From positions 124,001 through 188,000 of the forward strand of contig CANNCO010000005.1 of assembly GCA_947503175.1 (NCBI GenBank): a DNA stretch of 64,000 nucleotides, in the 5' to 3' direction. The notes below the pieces were generated by a model. The model did no database searches, was not told the origin of the DNA, and was given only the letters and a program-made list of their open reading frames with translations. Source of the stretch: an uncultured Paracoccaceae bacterium. GTDB lineage: Bacteria > Pseudomonadota > Alphaproteobacteria > Rhodobacterales > Rhodobacteraceae. Shown in pieces: positions 46,824 through 55,356 of the stretch. Numbering within the stretch: position 1 is the first letter of the stretch; each line of letters starts with the position of its first letter. The translations under genes and the position numbers were made by a program.

Positions 46824-47927
46824 ATGGGACCTTTTCCGCATGACGCGCCTAAAGCCAAGATAGATGACAGCAACATTGCCGGGACCGATGGGTTCGAATT
46901 CGTTGAGTTTGCCCACCCGGAGGCAGGCGTTCTGGAAGACCTGTTCACCAGGATGGGCTATGTCGAAGTGGCCCGTCACAAGACCAAGGATATCTCGCTT
47001 TATCGGCAGGGGCGGGTGAATTACGTCCTGAACCGCGAGCCGAATACCCATGCGTCCCGGTTCGTGGAAGATCATGGACCGTGCGCGCCGTCGATGGCGT
47101 GGCGCGTGGTGGACGCAAAGCACGCCCTGAAATGCGCGGTGGATTACGGGGCCGAAGAGTATACCGGCACCGACAAGACGCTGGATGTGCCCGCCGTGAT
47201 CGGGATTGGCGGATCGCTTTTGTACTTTGTCGAGGAATACGACGAGGGCCGGTCGCCCTATGACCGCGACTTTGACTGGGTCGGCGCGCGTGATCCGCAG
47301 CCCGTGGGGGCGGGGTTCTATTACCTCGACCACCTGACCCACAACGTGATGCGCGGCAATATGGACACCTGGTACAAGTTCTACGCCACGGCGTTCAATT
47401 TCCGCGAGATCAAGTTCTTTGACATCAAGGGCAAGATGACGGGCCTGACGAGCCGCGCGCTGACCTCGCCCTGTAGCAAGATCCGCATTCCGATCAACGA
47501 GAGCGCGGACGAGAACAGCCAGATCGAGGAATACCTGAAGGCCTATAAGGGCGAGGGGATCCAGCATATCGCGGTGGGTAGCGACGACATCTATGCCTCG
47601 ACCGATCTGATCGGCGATAACGGGCTGGAGTTCATGCCGGGGCCGCCGGCGATCTATTACGACAAGTCGTTTGATCGCGTGAAAGGCCATCAGGAACCCA
47701 TTGAGAAGATGAAAAAACACGGGATTCTTATCGATGGCGAGGGTGTTGTCGGTGGCGGGGAAACCCGCATTCTGTTGCAGATCTTCTCAAAGACCGTGAT
47801 CGGCCCGATCTTCTTTGAGTTCATCCAGCGCAAGGGGGATGACGGGTTCGGCGAGGGCAACTTCAAGGCGCTCTTTGAGTCGATCGAGGAAGATCAGATC
47901 CAGCGTGGCGTTCTGACGGTCGACTGA
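46824..47927 (+). CDS. hppD: 4-Hydroxyphenylpyruvate dioxygenase
   Basis: A 367-residue Fe(II) dioxygenase turning 4-hydroxyphenylpyruvate into homogentisate in tyrosine and phenylalanine breakdown. Vicinal oxygen chelate halves: GFEFVEFAHP at the N-terminus; YYLDHLTHNV (first iron His), GIQHIAVGSDDI (second His) and GPIFFEFIQRKGDDGFGEGNF (Glu ligand and C-terminal helix). Strong ribosome site. It probably forms a unit with the Rieske gene 5 bp downstream. Homogentisate dioxygenase is not in the window. Confidence 0.96.
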   Translation: MGPFPHDAPKAKIDDSNIAGTDGFEFVEFAHPEAGVLEDLFTRMGYVEVARHKTKDISLYRQGRVNYVLNREPNTHASRFVEDHGPCAPSMAWRVVDAKHALKCAVDYGAEEYTGTDKTLDVPAVIGIGGSLLYFVEEYDEGRSPYDRDFDWVGARDPQPVGAGFYYLDHLTHNVMRGNMDTWYKFYATAFNFREIKFFDIKGKMTGLTSRALTSPCSKIRIPINESADENSQIEEYLKAYKGEGIQHIAVGSDDIYASTDLIGDNGLEFMPGPPAIYYDKSFDRVKGHQEPIEKMKKHGILIDGEGVVGGGETRILLQIFSKTVIGPIFFEFIQRKGDDGFGEGNFKALFESIEEDQIQRGVLTVD

Positions 47928-47932
47928 GCATC

Positions 47933-48295
47933 GTGACTGTCGACGCATGGAAAAGCTATTCGGGTGCGCCTGCCGAGGGGCACCCGATTTGCGTGTTGGA
48001 CGATATCGCCGATGGCGGGGCATTGTGTCTTGAGATCGACGGGTTTCCGGTTCTTCTCGTCCGGAAGGGCAATACCGTGCGCGCCTTCGTCAATGCCTGT
48101 CCGCATCAGTATCTGCCTCTAAACCACCGAGGCGAGCGGGTGATCTCGGCCGATGGCGCGGTGTTGCGCTGCACCAACCACGGCGCCGGGTTTTCGGCTG
48201 AGACTGGCGAGGGCGTCGAGGGGGTTGGCATTGGCACCTGTCTTGATGCGATCCCGGTTGCGGTTGGCCCCGATCGTAAGGTCGTCATCTGCTGA
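47933..48295 (+). CDS. Rieske [2Fe-2S] ferredoxin-like protein
   Basis: A 120-residue single Rieske domain. Cluster ligands are ACPHQYLPL (Cys-x-His) and LRCTNHGAGF (Cys-x2-His); spacing and length match stand-alone Rieske ferredoxins. GTG start 5 bp after hppD. HPPD itself needs no ferredoxin, so the partner is unknown; it may serve an oxygenase elsewhere or have a regulatory or assembly role. Confidence 0.9.
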   Translation: MTVDAWKSYSGAPAEGHPICVLDDIADGGALCLEIDGFPVLLVRKGNTVRAFVNACPHQYLPLNHRGERVISADGAVLRCTNHGAGFSAETGEGVEGVGIGTCLDAIPVAVGPDRKVVIC

Positions 48296-48356
48296 TATCG
48301 GGGGCTAGGTGCCTGCGATCATTCCCGCTAAGCTTCGTTGCCGAAGGGGATGTGCC

Positions 48357-50291
48357 ATGCCGAACAAACTGATCTCACCCGAAGCAGCTGCCGCGCTCGT
48401 ATCAGCCGGTGATACGCTGACCACATCGGGGTTCGTCGGGATCGGTGTGCCCGAGACGCTGTTGAAGGCCTTGGGGAGCAGGTTTGCGGAAACCGGCGCG
48501 CCGGAGGGCCTGACCCTCTTCTTTGCCGCCGGGCAGGGGGACGGGAAGGATCGAGGCCTGAACCATCTGGCGCATAAGGGTCTGCTCTCCCGGGTCGTTG
48601 GCGGGCATTGGGGGTTGATCCCGAAGGTCGCGAGGCTGGCGGTGGAGGGAGAGATCGAGGCCTATAACCTGCCGCAGGGCGTGATCAGCCATCTGTATCG
48701 CGACATCGCGGCGGGAAAGCAGGGTACGCTGACCCATGTGGGGCTTGAGACCTTTGTCGATCCGCGAAAGGACGGCGGCAAGCTGAACGCGGTGACGACC
48801 GAGGATCTGGTGCAGCTTCTGGACGTGGACGGTGTGGAACAGCTTTTCTACAAGGGCTTTCCCGTGGACGTGGCGTTCCTGCGGGGGACGACGGCGGATA
48901 CGTTCGGCAATGTGTCGATGGAGAATGAGGCGCTGACCATCGACAATCTTGCGCAGGCGATGGCGGCGAAGAACTCGGGGGGCTTGGTGATCGTGCAGGT
49001 CGAGCATATGGTCGCGCGGGGGACGCTGAGCCCGCGTGACGTGGAGATACCGGGGGCGCTGGTCGATGCGGTCGTTCTGGCGGAGCCGGGTGACCACATG
49101 CAGACATTTCGGACGGCTTATGCCCCGGCATTTACGGGACGGTACAGGATCGCGACCGAGGATGCAGAGGTGATGGACCTGACGGCGCGCAAGGTGATCG
49201 CGCGGCGGGCTGCGTTCGAACTGCCGATCAACGGGGTGGTCAACCTGGGGATCGGCATGCCCGAGGGTGTGGCGGCTGTTGCGGCGGAAGAAAGGCTTTT
49301 GAGCCATCTGACGCTGACGGCCGAGCCGGGGGTGATCGGCGGCCAGCCTGCCTCGGGTCTGGATTTCGGGGCGGCGGTCAACACGGATGCGGTCATCGCG
49401 CAGAACCAGCAGTTCGATTTCTATGATGGTGGCGGTCTGGATATCGCGGTGCTGGGCATGGCGGAAGTCGACGCGCAGGGGTCGGTCAATGTTTCACGCT
49501 TCGGGCCACGTCTGGCGGGGGCGGGCGGGTTCATCAACATCTCGCAGAACGCGTGTCATGTTGTCTTCACGGGTACCTTCACCTCGGTCGCGTTTGACGT
49601 GGTGGTGGCCGATGGCGGCCTTTCGATCCGCTCAGAAGGTAAGGTGAGGAAGTTCGTCGAGGCTGTTGAGCACACGACGTTTTTTGGCCCGCGTGCGGCC
49701 CGGCTTGAGCAGCCTGTTCTGTTCGTGACCGAACGCTGTGTGTTCCGGCTGACCGAGGATGGGCTGGAGCTGATCGAGATCGCGCCGGGGGTCGATCTGG
49801 AGCGGGACATCCTGGCGCAGATGGCATTTCGCCCTGTGATCCGCGATGTGGCAGAGATGGACGCCCGGATCTTTCAGGACGCGCCCATGGGGCTGGATGT
49901 GGATCTGCTGTTTCTTGATCTCGACGACCGCATCGCGCTGGATGCCGGGGCTGAGCGGCTGTTCATCAATCTTGAGAAACTACGGATCCGGAACGCGGTG
50001 GATGTGGATATGATCTGTGACCGGGTGGTCGCGATTTGTGAGCCGCTCGACCACAAGGTGGATGCCATCGTGAATTACGATCACACGGTCATCTATCCGG
50101 AAATCGAGGATGCCTATGCCGCGCGGGTTCGTGAGCTTGAAGAGCGGTTCTATCGCACGACGACGCGCTATTCGGCCTCGGCTTTCATGCGGATGAAGCT
50201 GGGCAAGGTCTTTGCCCGGTCGCAGGGGTCGCATATCTTTGAGACGGCGGATCATGCCCGCCGGTTTCTGGAGAGCCAAAGCGGGAACTGA
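48357..50291 (+). CDS. Acyl-CoA:acetate/3-ketoacid CoA transferase with a C-terminal extension
   Basis: A 644-residue fused alpha-beta CoA transferase of the YdiF / propionate CoA-transferase type. The alpha half has LISPEAAAALVSAGDTLTTSGFVGIGVPETLL, the beta half NGVVNLGIGMPEGVAAVAAEE and TAEPGVIGGQPASGLDFG with the likely catalytic Glu, then GAGGFINISQNA. Ordinary members are about 520-530 residues; here about 120 more follow (from roughly 520; DVDLLFLDLDDRIALDAG to the end), a segment I do not recognise. ATG 48357 follows AAGGGGA; an in-frame GTG at 48309 is less likely. It lies 61 bp after the Rieske gene, same strand. Confidence 0.88.
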   Translation: MPNKLISPEAAAALVSAGDTLTTSGFVGIGVPETLLKALGSRFAETGAPEGLTLFFAAGQGDGKDRGLNHLAHKGLLSRVVGGHWGLIPKVARLAVEGEIEAYNLPQGVISHLYRDIAAGKQGTLTHVGLETFVDPRKDGGKLNAVTTEDLVQLLDVDGVEQLFYKGFPVDVAFLRGTTADTFGNVSMENEALTIDNLAQAMAAKNSGGLVIVQVEHMVARGTLSPRDVEIPGALVDAVVLAEPGDHMQTFRTAYAPAFTGRYRIATEDAEVMDLTARKVIARRAAFELPINGVVNLGIGMPEGVAAVAAEERLLSHLTLTAEPGVIGGQPASGLDFGAAVNTDAVIAQNQQFDFYDGGGLDIAVLGMAEVDAQGSVNVSRFGPRLAGAGGFINISQNACHVVFTGTFTSVAFDVVVADGGLSIRSEGKVRKFVEAVEHTTFFGPRAARLEQPVLFVTERCVFRLTEDGLELIEIAPGVDLERDILAQMAFRPVIRDVAEMDARIFQDAPMGLDVDLLFLDLDDRIALDAGAERLFINLEKLRIRNAVDVDMICDRVVAICEPLDHKVDAIVNYDHTVIYPEIEDAYAARVRELEERFYRTTTRYSASAFMRMKLGKVFARSQGSHIFETADHARRFLESQSGN

Positions 50292-50321
50292 CCGGGCAGC
50301 GGTGCCGCCCGGTTACAATCG

Positions 50322-51890
50322 CTATCTCTGATCGGCCCGCTTGAACGCGCCCTGCACGATCCGGTCGATGACCATCGCAACAAAGAGGATCGCGAACCCG
50401 CCCAGAAGACCGGGGCCCTTGGCCGCGAATTGCAGGGCTTCGAGGATCACCTTGCCCAGACCCCCGCCACCGATCAGCGAGATGATCACCACCATGGACA
50501 GGCACATCAGGATCGTCTGGTTTACCCCGGTCATGATCGAGGGCAGGGCGAGCGGCAGTTCCACGTCCTTCAAAAGCTGCCATCGCGACGCGCCGAACGC
50601 CGTCGCGGCCTCCTTGATGCTTTCGGGGACACCCCGCATGCCCAAGGCTGTCAGGCGGATCACCGGCGGCATTCCGAAGATGATCGTGGCCAGAATGCCC
50701 GGCGGGTTGCCGGTGCCGAAGAACGCGATGATCGGGATCAGATAGACGAAGGCGGGGAGCGTCTGCATCAGGTCCAGGACCGGCTCGGCAAAGCGATACG
50801 CGCGCTCGGACTTGCCGAACCAGATGCCCAGCGGGATGCCCATGATCACGCAGAGAACCACCGCCGCGCCGACAAGCGCCACTGTTTCCATCGCGATCTC
50901 CCAGTAGCCGAGGAACGCGATATAGGCGAGCGCGGCGCCGGTGAAGATCGCCACGCGCGGACCGGCGGACCGCCACGCGATGACACAGATCACCACCATG
51001 AGCACCGGCCACGGCGTTCCGATCAGGGCGACCGAGATGGTATCCAGCACCTGCCGGACGCCCAGTACGATGCCGTCGAACATCCCCGCACCGTTCCGGG
51101 CGGCAGAGTCGATTGCGCCCTCAAGCCAGCGGGCGGTGGAGGCATAGTGATCGGGGTTCGCGGGGAAGGAGGTGATCCAGTCGCTGACGCCCTCGACGGT
51201 GAAACGATAGACCGTTAGCGGCAGCACCATGAGACCCAAAATGATGCCGAACGCCATGTTGGCGGGCTTGCGGCCGGAAGTCACCGAGTTCGGGTCGACG
51301 CGCCATTTCGCATACTGTTTTTCATAGGCAATGTTGGCCCAGACGCCCTGAATCAGACGCAGCACGATCAGCAATGCAAGGCCCGACAGAAGGATCATCA
51401 TCGCGTCGCCCGCAGCGGCCTCGGCGGTTTCCCGGCTGCGTTCGGCGGCGCGCATCAGGTTGTTGCCGAGCGTCTCGAACCGGCTGCCATCCTCGCCGTT
51501 TGCCGTCGCTTCGGCGGCGCGGTCGAGGAACTCCTGCGCCCGCGCGGCCTGACGTTCGGCCTGTTCTAGGTCTGATGCGCCAAGTTCGCCCCATGTGCCC
51601 CGTCCGATCTGGACCCATGCGACAATCTCAAGGATCAGGAAGCCCCAGAAGAAGCCCCAGATGCCGCGCGCTGCAGCCCAGAACGGGCCAAACATGGCCG
51701 CTGCCCAGTTGAAGACGCGGGGGATGCCGCTGCGTGTGTCATGGATCGTGTGAAAGGACTTTGCATAGGCTTCTGCGTTCGGACCCGCGAACTCGGCGAT
51801 GGAGGTGTCCAGCGCCGCCCTGTCGACCACGATGTCCTTGACCGAGGATGTCCTGGGTTCGGCTTTGGTGTTTTCGAGCATGCTCATCAC
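50322..51890 (-). CDS. Quaternary-amine/TMAO-type ABC transporter permease with an extended N-terminus
   Basis: A 522-residue membrane protein. The C-terminal part (about 280-522) is a ProW/OpuAB permease: EPVLDLMQTLPAFVYLIPIIAFFGTGNPPGILATIIFGMPPVIRLT is the classic EAA-loop neighbourhood, followed by GASRWQLLKDVELPLALPSIM. The first about 210 residues are extra: a DUF2628-like stretch (FNWAAAMFGPFWAAARGIWGFFWGF, later GVWANIAYEKQYAKWR) split by an Ala/Glu/Arg-rich helix (DLEQAERQAARAQEFLDRAAEA). Roseobacter TmoW-type permeases are of similar size (from memory, not checked). It overlaps the ATPase gene by 4 bp. Confidence 0.88.
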   Translation of the reverse strand: MMSMLENTKAEPRTSSVKDIVVDRAALDTSIAEFAGPNAEAYAKSFHTIHDTRSGIPRVFNWAAAMFGPFWAAARGIWGFFWGFLILEIVAWVQIGRGTWGELGASDLEQAERQAARAQEFLDRAAEATANGEDGSRFETLGNNLMRAAERSRETAEAAAGDAMMILLSGLALLIVLRLIQGVWANIAYEKQYAKWRVDPNSVTSGRKPANMAFGIILGLMVLPLTVYRFTVEGVSDWITSFPANPDHYASTARWLEGAIDSAARNGAGMFDGIVLGVRQVLDTISVALIGTPWPVLMVVICVIAWRSAGPRVAIFTGAALAYIAFLGYWEIAMETVALVGAAVVLCVIMGIPLGIWFGKSERAYRFAEPVLDLMQTLPAFVYLIPIIAFFGTGNPPGILATIIFGMPPVIRLTALGMRGVPESIKEAATAFGASRWQLLKDVELPLALPSIMTGVNQTILMCLSMVVIISLIGGGGLGKVILEALQFAAKGPGLLGGFAILFVAMVIDRIVQGAFKRADQR

Positions 51891-52921
51891 TGGCCCCCCT
51901 GAATGCCGCGCAGAAGCGTCGTCTTGGTGACGATCCCCACGTCGCGGCCATTTTCCTGCACGACCAGCGGCTGGTCGGTTCCGACCGAGATGTTGATCAG
52001 CGCGTCAAGATCGCTTTCGCCATCGACGCGCATCGCATGCTCGGACGGTGCGCCATGGCCGTTGCCAAGCGGCTCCATGATCGTATGGGCCCGGACCAGT
52101 TTCAGGCGTGAAATTCCCTGGACGAATTCACGCACATATTCGTCGGCGGGCTCGGTGACGATTTGTTCCGGCGTGCCGATCTGGACGATCACGCCGTCTT
52201 TCATGATCGCGATGCGGTGGCCGATGCGGATCGCCTCGTCCAGATCGTGGGTGATGAACAGGGTCGATTTGTTCAGATCGCGCACCAGCGCCTTGAACTG
52301 ATCCTGCAATTGCAGGCGGATCAGCGGGTCGAGGGCCGAAAACGGCTCGTCCATCAGCAAGATCTCCGGGTCGCTGGCCAGCGCGCGGGCGATGCCCACA
52401 CGCTGCTGCATCCCGCCGGACAGTTCCTTGGGAAGCCGGTCTTCATAGCCGGTCAGGTCGACAAGGCCCAACGTGTGCTCGGAAATTGCCCAGCGTTTCG
52501 ATTTGGGAATGTTCCGGATTTCAAGCGGATAGGCCACGTTGTCGCGCACCGACCGGTGCGGCATCAGGGCCATGTGCTGAAACACCATGCCGATATGGCT
52601 GGCGCGCAACTGGCGCAGCTCGGTCGGGTTCATCGCGCCCACATCCTGCCCTAGAACCTTGATCGTTCCCGCGCTGGGTTCGATCAGCCGGTTCACATGG
52701 CGGACAAGGGTGGATTTTCCCGATCCGGACAGGCCCATGATGCAGAAAATCTCGCCGCGCGCGACCGCGAAACTGGCATCGCGGACGCCGATGACCGTCT
52801 CGTATTTCTCAAGCGCCTCGGCCTTGGACAGGTTGGAGTTTTGTGCGTCCTCGATGGTTTCGGCGGCACGCGCCCCGAAGACCTTCCAGACATTTGACAA
52901 CTCAACGACATTTTCGGTCAT
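51887..52921 (-). CDS. Quaternary-amine/TMAO-type ABC transporter ATPase
   Basis: A 344-residue ProV/OpuAA-type ATPase. Walker A GLSGSGKST, Q-loop FQHMALMPHRSV, signature LSGGMQQR, Walker B ILLMDEPF, switch THDLDEA. A C-terminal CBS-like segment (LDALINISVGTDQPLVVQENGRDVGIVTKTTLL) may sense ionic strength as in OpuA. Near residues 13-40 it carries the KVFG...LSKAEALEKYETVIGV insertion found in the ProV group. It is middle gene of the importer operon. Confidence 0.93.
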   Translation of the reverse strand: MTENVVELSNVWKVFGARAAETIEDAQNSNLSKAEALEKYETVIGVRDASFAVARGEIFCIMGLSGSGKSTLVRHVNRLIEPSAGTIKVLGQDVGAMNPTELRQLRASHIGMVFQHMALMPHRSVRDNVAYPLEIRNIPKSKRWAISEHTLGLVDLTGYEDRLPKELSGGMQQRVGIARALASDPEILLMDEPFSALDPLIRLQLQDQFKALVRDLNKSTLFITHDLDEAIRIGHRIAIMKDGVIVQIGTPEQIVTEPADEYVREFVQGISRLKLVRAHTIMEPLGNGHGAPSEHAMRVDGESDLDALINISVGTDQPLVVQENGRDVGIVTKTTLLRGIQGGQ

Positions 52922-52997
52922 GGCAACTCACGTCCAGCAATAAAAATGCATCGCGGGGCAGAGGTGCCCCGCGACTTGATTTGCCTGATCGTGCGGA

Positions 52998-53960
52998 TCA
53001 GTTGGTCAGCCAGCCAATGATGACTTCCTGGTTCGCATCGACCCATTCACGTGCGAACTCTTCCACATCCTGATCCTCGACCGACAGCTTGTAGCCGGCC
53101 TGGCTGAGAACTTCGGGCGGGATCGAGTAGTTGTCGAGCATGGCGGCCACTTCCGGGAAGTTGTCGCGGATGTTGGCGGCATAGTGCAGGTGCAGGGTTG
53201 CACCTTTCCATGCGGTCGATGCTTCGGATTTCGCCAGCCAGTCCGGGTCATCGGTGGGCTGCACGATGGTCCATGTGTCCGGATCATGGGGCGGCTCGTC
53301 CAGATAGGTCAGGTCATAGGCCACGAAGATGAAGTGCGGCTCATAACAAAAGCCGATCCACGGCTCATCTGCTGCTGCCGCGGCGCCAAGTTCGCCCCAG
53401 GCAACCGTGCCGTCATATTCCTGCAGGTCCATGACCTGATCGTAGCCATAGGACTTGGCGCGGATGCGCTCGATCGCGGTCGAGGCCCAGCCGGGCGCGC
53501 CGATCCAGACCTCGGGCTTGCCGTTCCCGTCCTTGTCGAAGATCGCCATCTTTTCGGGATCGGTCAGGTCCTCGATCGACGTGATGCCGTACGTTTCCGC
53601 TGTCGCAGTGGTCACGCACATGCCCTGAACCGCCTGAACGGGGTTCTCGTTCATGATCACGGTCTTGTTTTTCTGAACGAATTTCTGATTCAGGTTGACC
53701 TGGTTGGGCAGCCACACCTCGGGATGCAGGTGCATCGAGCCGGAATCCATCGCCTCGAAGATGATGGGGTTCGTGCCGTTCTGAAGCTCGACATCAAGGC
53801 CGAAATTCTCTTCAATCACGATCTTGAGGATGTTCGACGTCGCATTCGCGGCAGGCCAGTTCGGTACGCCAAGCACCAGATCGGCGGCTGCGGCACCCGT
53901 GACAGAGATCGCGACGAGTGCGGATGAGGCGAGCAGATTACGCGTTGCCTTTTTCAGCAT
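52998..53960 (-). CDS. Quaternary-amine/TMAO-type ABC transporter substrate-binding protein
   Basis: A 320-residue periplasmic protein of the OpuAC/ProX class, with a signal peptide (cleavage near AAA-ADL, residue 25). Tryptophan-bearing stretches GVPNWPAANATSNIL, HPEVWLPNQ, IGAPGWAST and WIGFCYEPH fit an aromatic cage for methylated ammonium compounds such as glycine betaine, choline or TMAO. I lean to a TMAO or betaine importer; the substrate is not proven. It is the first gene of the three, 76 bp ahead of the ATPase. Confidence 0.88.
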   Translation of the reverse strand: MLKKATRNLLASSALVAISVTGAAAADLVLGVPNWPAANATSNILKIVIEENFGLDVELQNGTNPIIFEAMDSGSMHLHPEVWLPNQVNLNQKFVQKNKTVIMNENPVQAVQGMCVTTATAETYGITSIEDLTDPEKMAIFDKDGNGKPEVWIGAPGWASTAIERIRAKSYGYDQVMDLQEYDGTVAWGELGAAAAADEPWIGFCYEPHFIFVAYDLTYLDEPPHDPDTWTIVQPTDDPDWLAKSEASTAWKGATLHLHYAANIRDNFPEVAAMLDNYSIPPEVLSQAGYKLSVEDQDVEEFAREWVDANQEVIIGWLTN

Positions 53961-54083
53961 ATTGTAAGTCCTTCTCCTGTTGGTCGGTTGGTTTTTTCAT
54001 CCGATGCCCACTGCGACCTCAGCAGGGCATGCGGCGATTTGTGTTCCCGTAAGGGCGCCGATGTTCGGTTCCGAAACCGGCCC

Positions 54084-54107
54084 TTCTGACAGACGGTTCT
54101 GTCAGAA
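54084..54107. promoter_or_regulatory. Perfect 10-bp inverted repeat upstream of the ABC importer
   Basis: TTCTGACAGA (54084-54093) and TCTGTCAGAA (54098-54107) are exact reverse complements around a CGGT centre. TTCGG-TT-CCGAA (54064-54075) lies just beside it. No T-run follows on either strand, so an operator is more likely than a terminator. It lies about 125 bp before the binding-protein start. Confidence 0.55.
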
Positions 54108-54225
54108 TTAGATCGAATTGAGTCGAGCTCCCGTTGAAAGCCTTTGGAGCCCGGCCGCGTGGCGGTTGTTCCCCCGCCGTTCCGGATGGCCGTGGCGGCG
54201 CGATGGGGACGTGCGGTCATTGCCT

Positions 54226-55251
54226 TCACTCGGCAGCCTGTGCGGCGGGCGCATCGTATCCGAACACCGCATTGTATCCGAACAGGGCGGTCGATCCGCC
54301 GGTATGCAGAAAGACGATGTTTTCGTCGTCCGCGAATTCGCCCTTGCGGGTCAAGTCGATCAGGCCCGCCGCGCCCTTGCCGGAATAGACCGGATCCAGA
54401 AGGATGCCTTCGAGACGGGCAAAAAGCTCGATCGCGGCAATGCAGGCGTCGGTGGGAATGCCATAGCCTTCGCCCACATAGTCGGTGTTCGCGACCACGT
54501 CTTCGCGCTGGACCACGCCCGGGCAGCCCAGCTTCTCTGCCGTCGCCAAGGCGAGGTTATAGACGTTTTCTTCCTGCTTCGGCTTCGGTGCGCGCACCCC
54601 GATGCCCAAAAGCGGGATCTGCGCGTTGATCGCCTTCAACCCGACGATCAGTCCGGCCTGCGTGCCCGCGCTGCCCGTCGCATGGATCAGCCGGTCGATG
54701 CGCAGGCCCATATCGTCGGCCTGGCTGACCAGTTCCATCGCGCAATTCGCATAGCCCAAGGCGCCCGTCGCGTTCGAACCACCGCCGGGGATAGTATAGA
54801 CCTTGCGGCCCTTGGCGCGGAAGTTTTCGGCCACGGTTTCCATCTCGGCGTTCATGTCACCGCCGCCGGCCCGCGTCTCTGTCGTCGCGCCGTGCAGGTT
54901 GTCGAGAAACACGTTGCCATTGAACTTATAGGCCGGATCGTTCGATCCGGTCCGGTCCTCCAGCAGGATATGACAGTCCATGCCAAGCTTTGCAGCGCAG
55001 GCTGCGGTCTGGCGCGCGTGGTTCGATTGGGTGGCCCCTTGGGTGATCACCATATCGGCGCCCTGTTCGATGGCCTCGGCCATCAGAAATTCAAGCTTCC
55101 TGGTCTTGTTCCCGCCGGTGGACATGCCCGTGCAGTCATCGCGCTTGATCCAGATACGTGGCCCGCTCAGTTCGGCGGACAGCCGGTCCATCGGTTCGAG
55201 AGCGGTGGGAAGATGCGCGGCGCGCCAGCGGGGGAAACGGGAAAAATGCAC
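54226..55251 (-). CDS. cuyA: L-cysteate sulfo-lyase / D-cysteine desulfhydrase family enzyme
   Basis: A 341-residue PLP enzyme of the ACC deaminase / D-cysteine desulfhydrase group. [21 protein letters not shown] opens the family; Lys49 in [13 protein letters not shown] is the PLP lysine, then [19 protein letters not shown] and [15 protein letters not shown], with [13 protein letters not shown] near the end. In roseobacters this type with a divergent LysR gene is CuyA, which desulfonates L-cysteate to pyruvate, ammonia and sulfite (known in Ruegeria pomeroyi). D-cysteine desulfhydrase remains the alternative. No cuyZ-like sulfite exporter is visible here. Confidence 0.85.
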   Translation of the reverse strand: MHFSRFPRWRAAHLPTALEPMDRLSAELSGPRIWIKRDDCTGMSTGGNKTRKLEFLMAEAIEQGADMVITQGATQSNHARQTAACAAKLGMDCHILLEDRTGSNDPAYKFNGNVFLDNLHGATTETRAGGGDMNAEMETVAENFRAKGRKVYTIPGGGSNATGALGYANCAMELVSQADDMGLRIDRLIHATGSAGTQAGLIVGLKAINAQIPLLGIGVRAPKPKQEENVYNLALATAEKLGCPGVVQREDVVANTDYVGEGYGIPTDACIAAIELFARLEGILLDPVYSGKGAAGLIDLTRKGEFADDENIVFLHTGGSTALFGYNAVFGYDAPAAQAAE

Positions 55252-55327
55252 GGAACCTCCAAAATCGCGAGTCGCGAGAGGGTGCCGCCTGTCGGGACAT
55301 CTTTCAAATGCAAAATTCGGTGTGTAA

Positions 55328-55344
55328 TATGCAGAATCTGCATA
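55328..55344. promoter_or_regulatory. LysR-type operator between cuyA and its divergent regulator
   Basis: TATGCAGAATCTGCATA is a perfect 7+3+7 palindrome that contains the LysR T-N11-A pattern. It sits 13 bp before the LysR ATG and about 77 bp before the cuyA start, the normal place for autoregulation and activation of the divergent gene. Confidence 0.7.
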
Positions 55345-55356
55345 AAGTGGTGGATC

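Noticed and set aside
46884-46900. GGTTCGAATT, resembling a tRNA T-arm
   Set aside because: It lies inside the HPPD coding sequence and no cloverleaf forms around it.
54118-55356. Extended upstream part of the LysR reading frame
   Set aside because: It is antisense to cuyA; the LysR family N-terminus begins at 55357.
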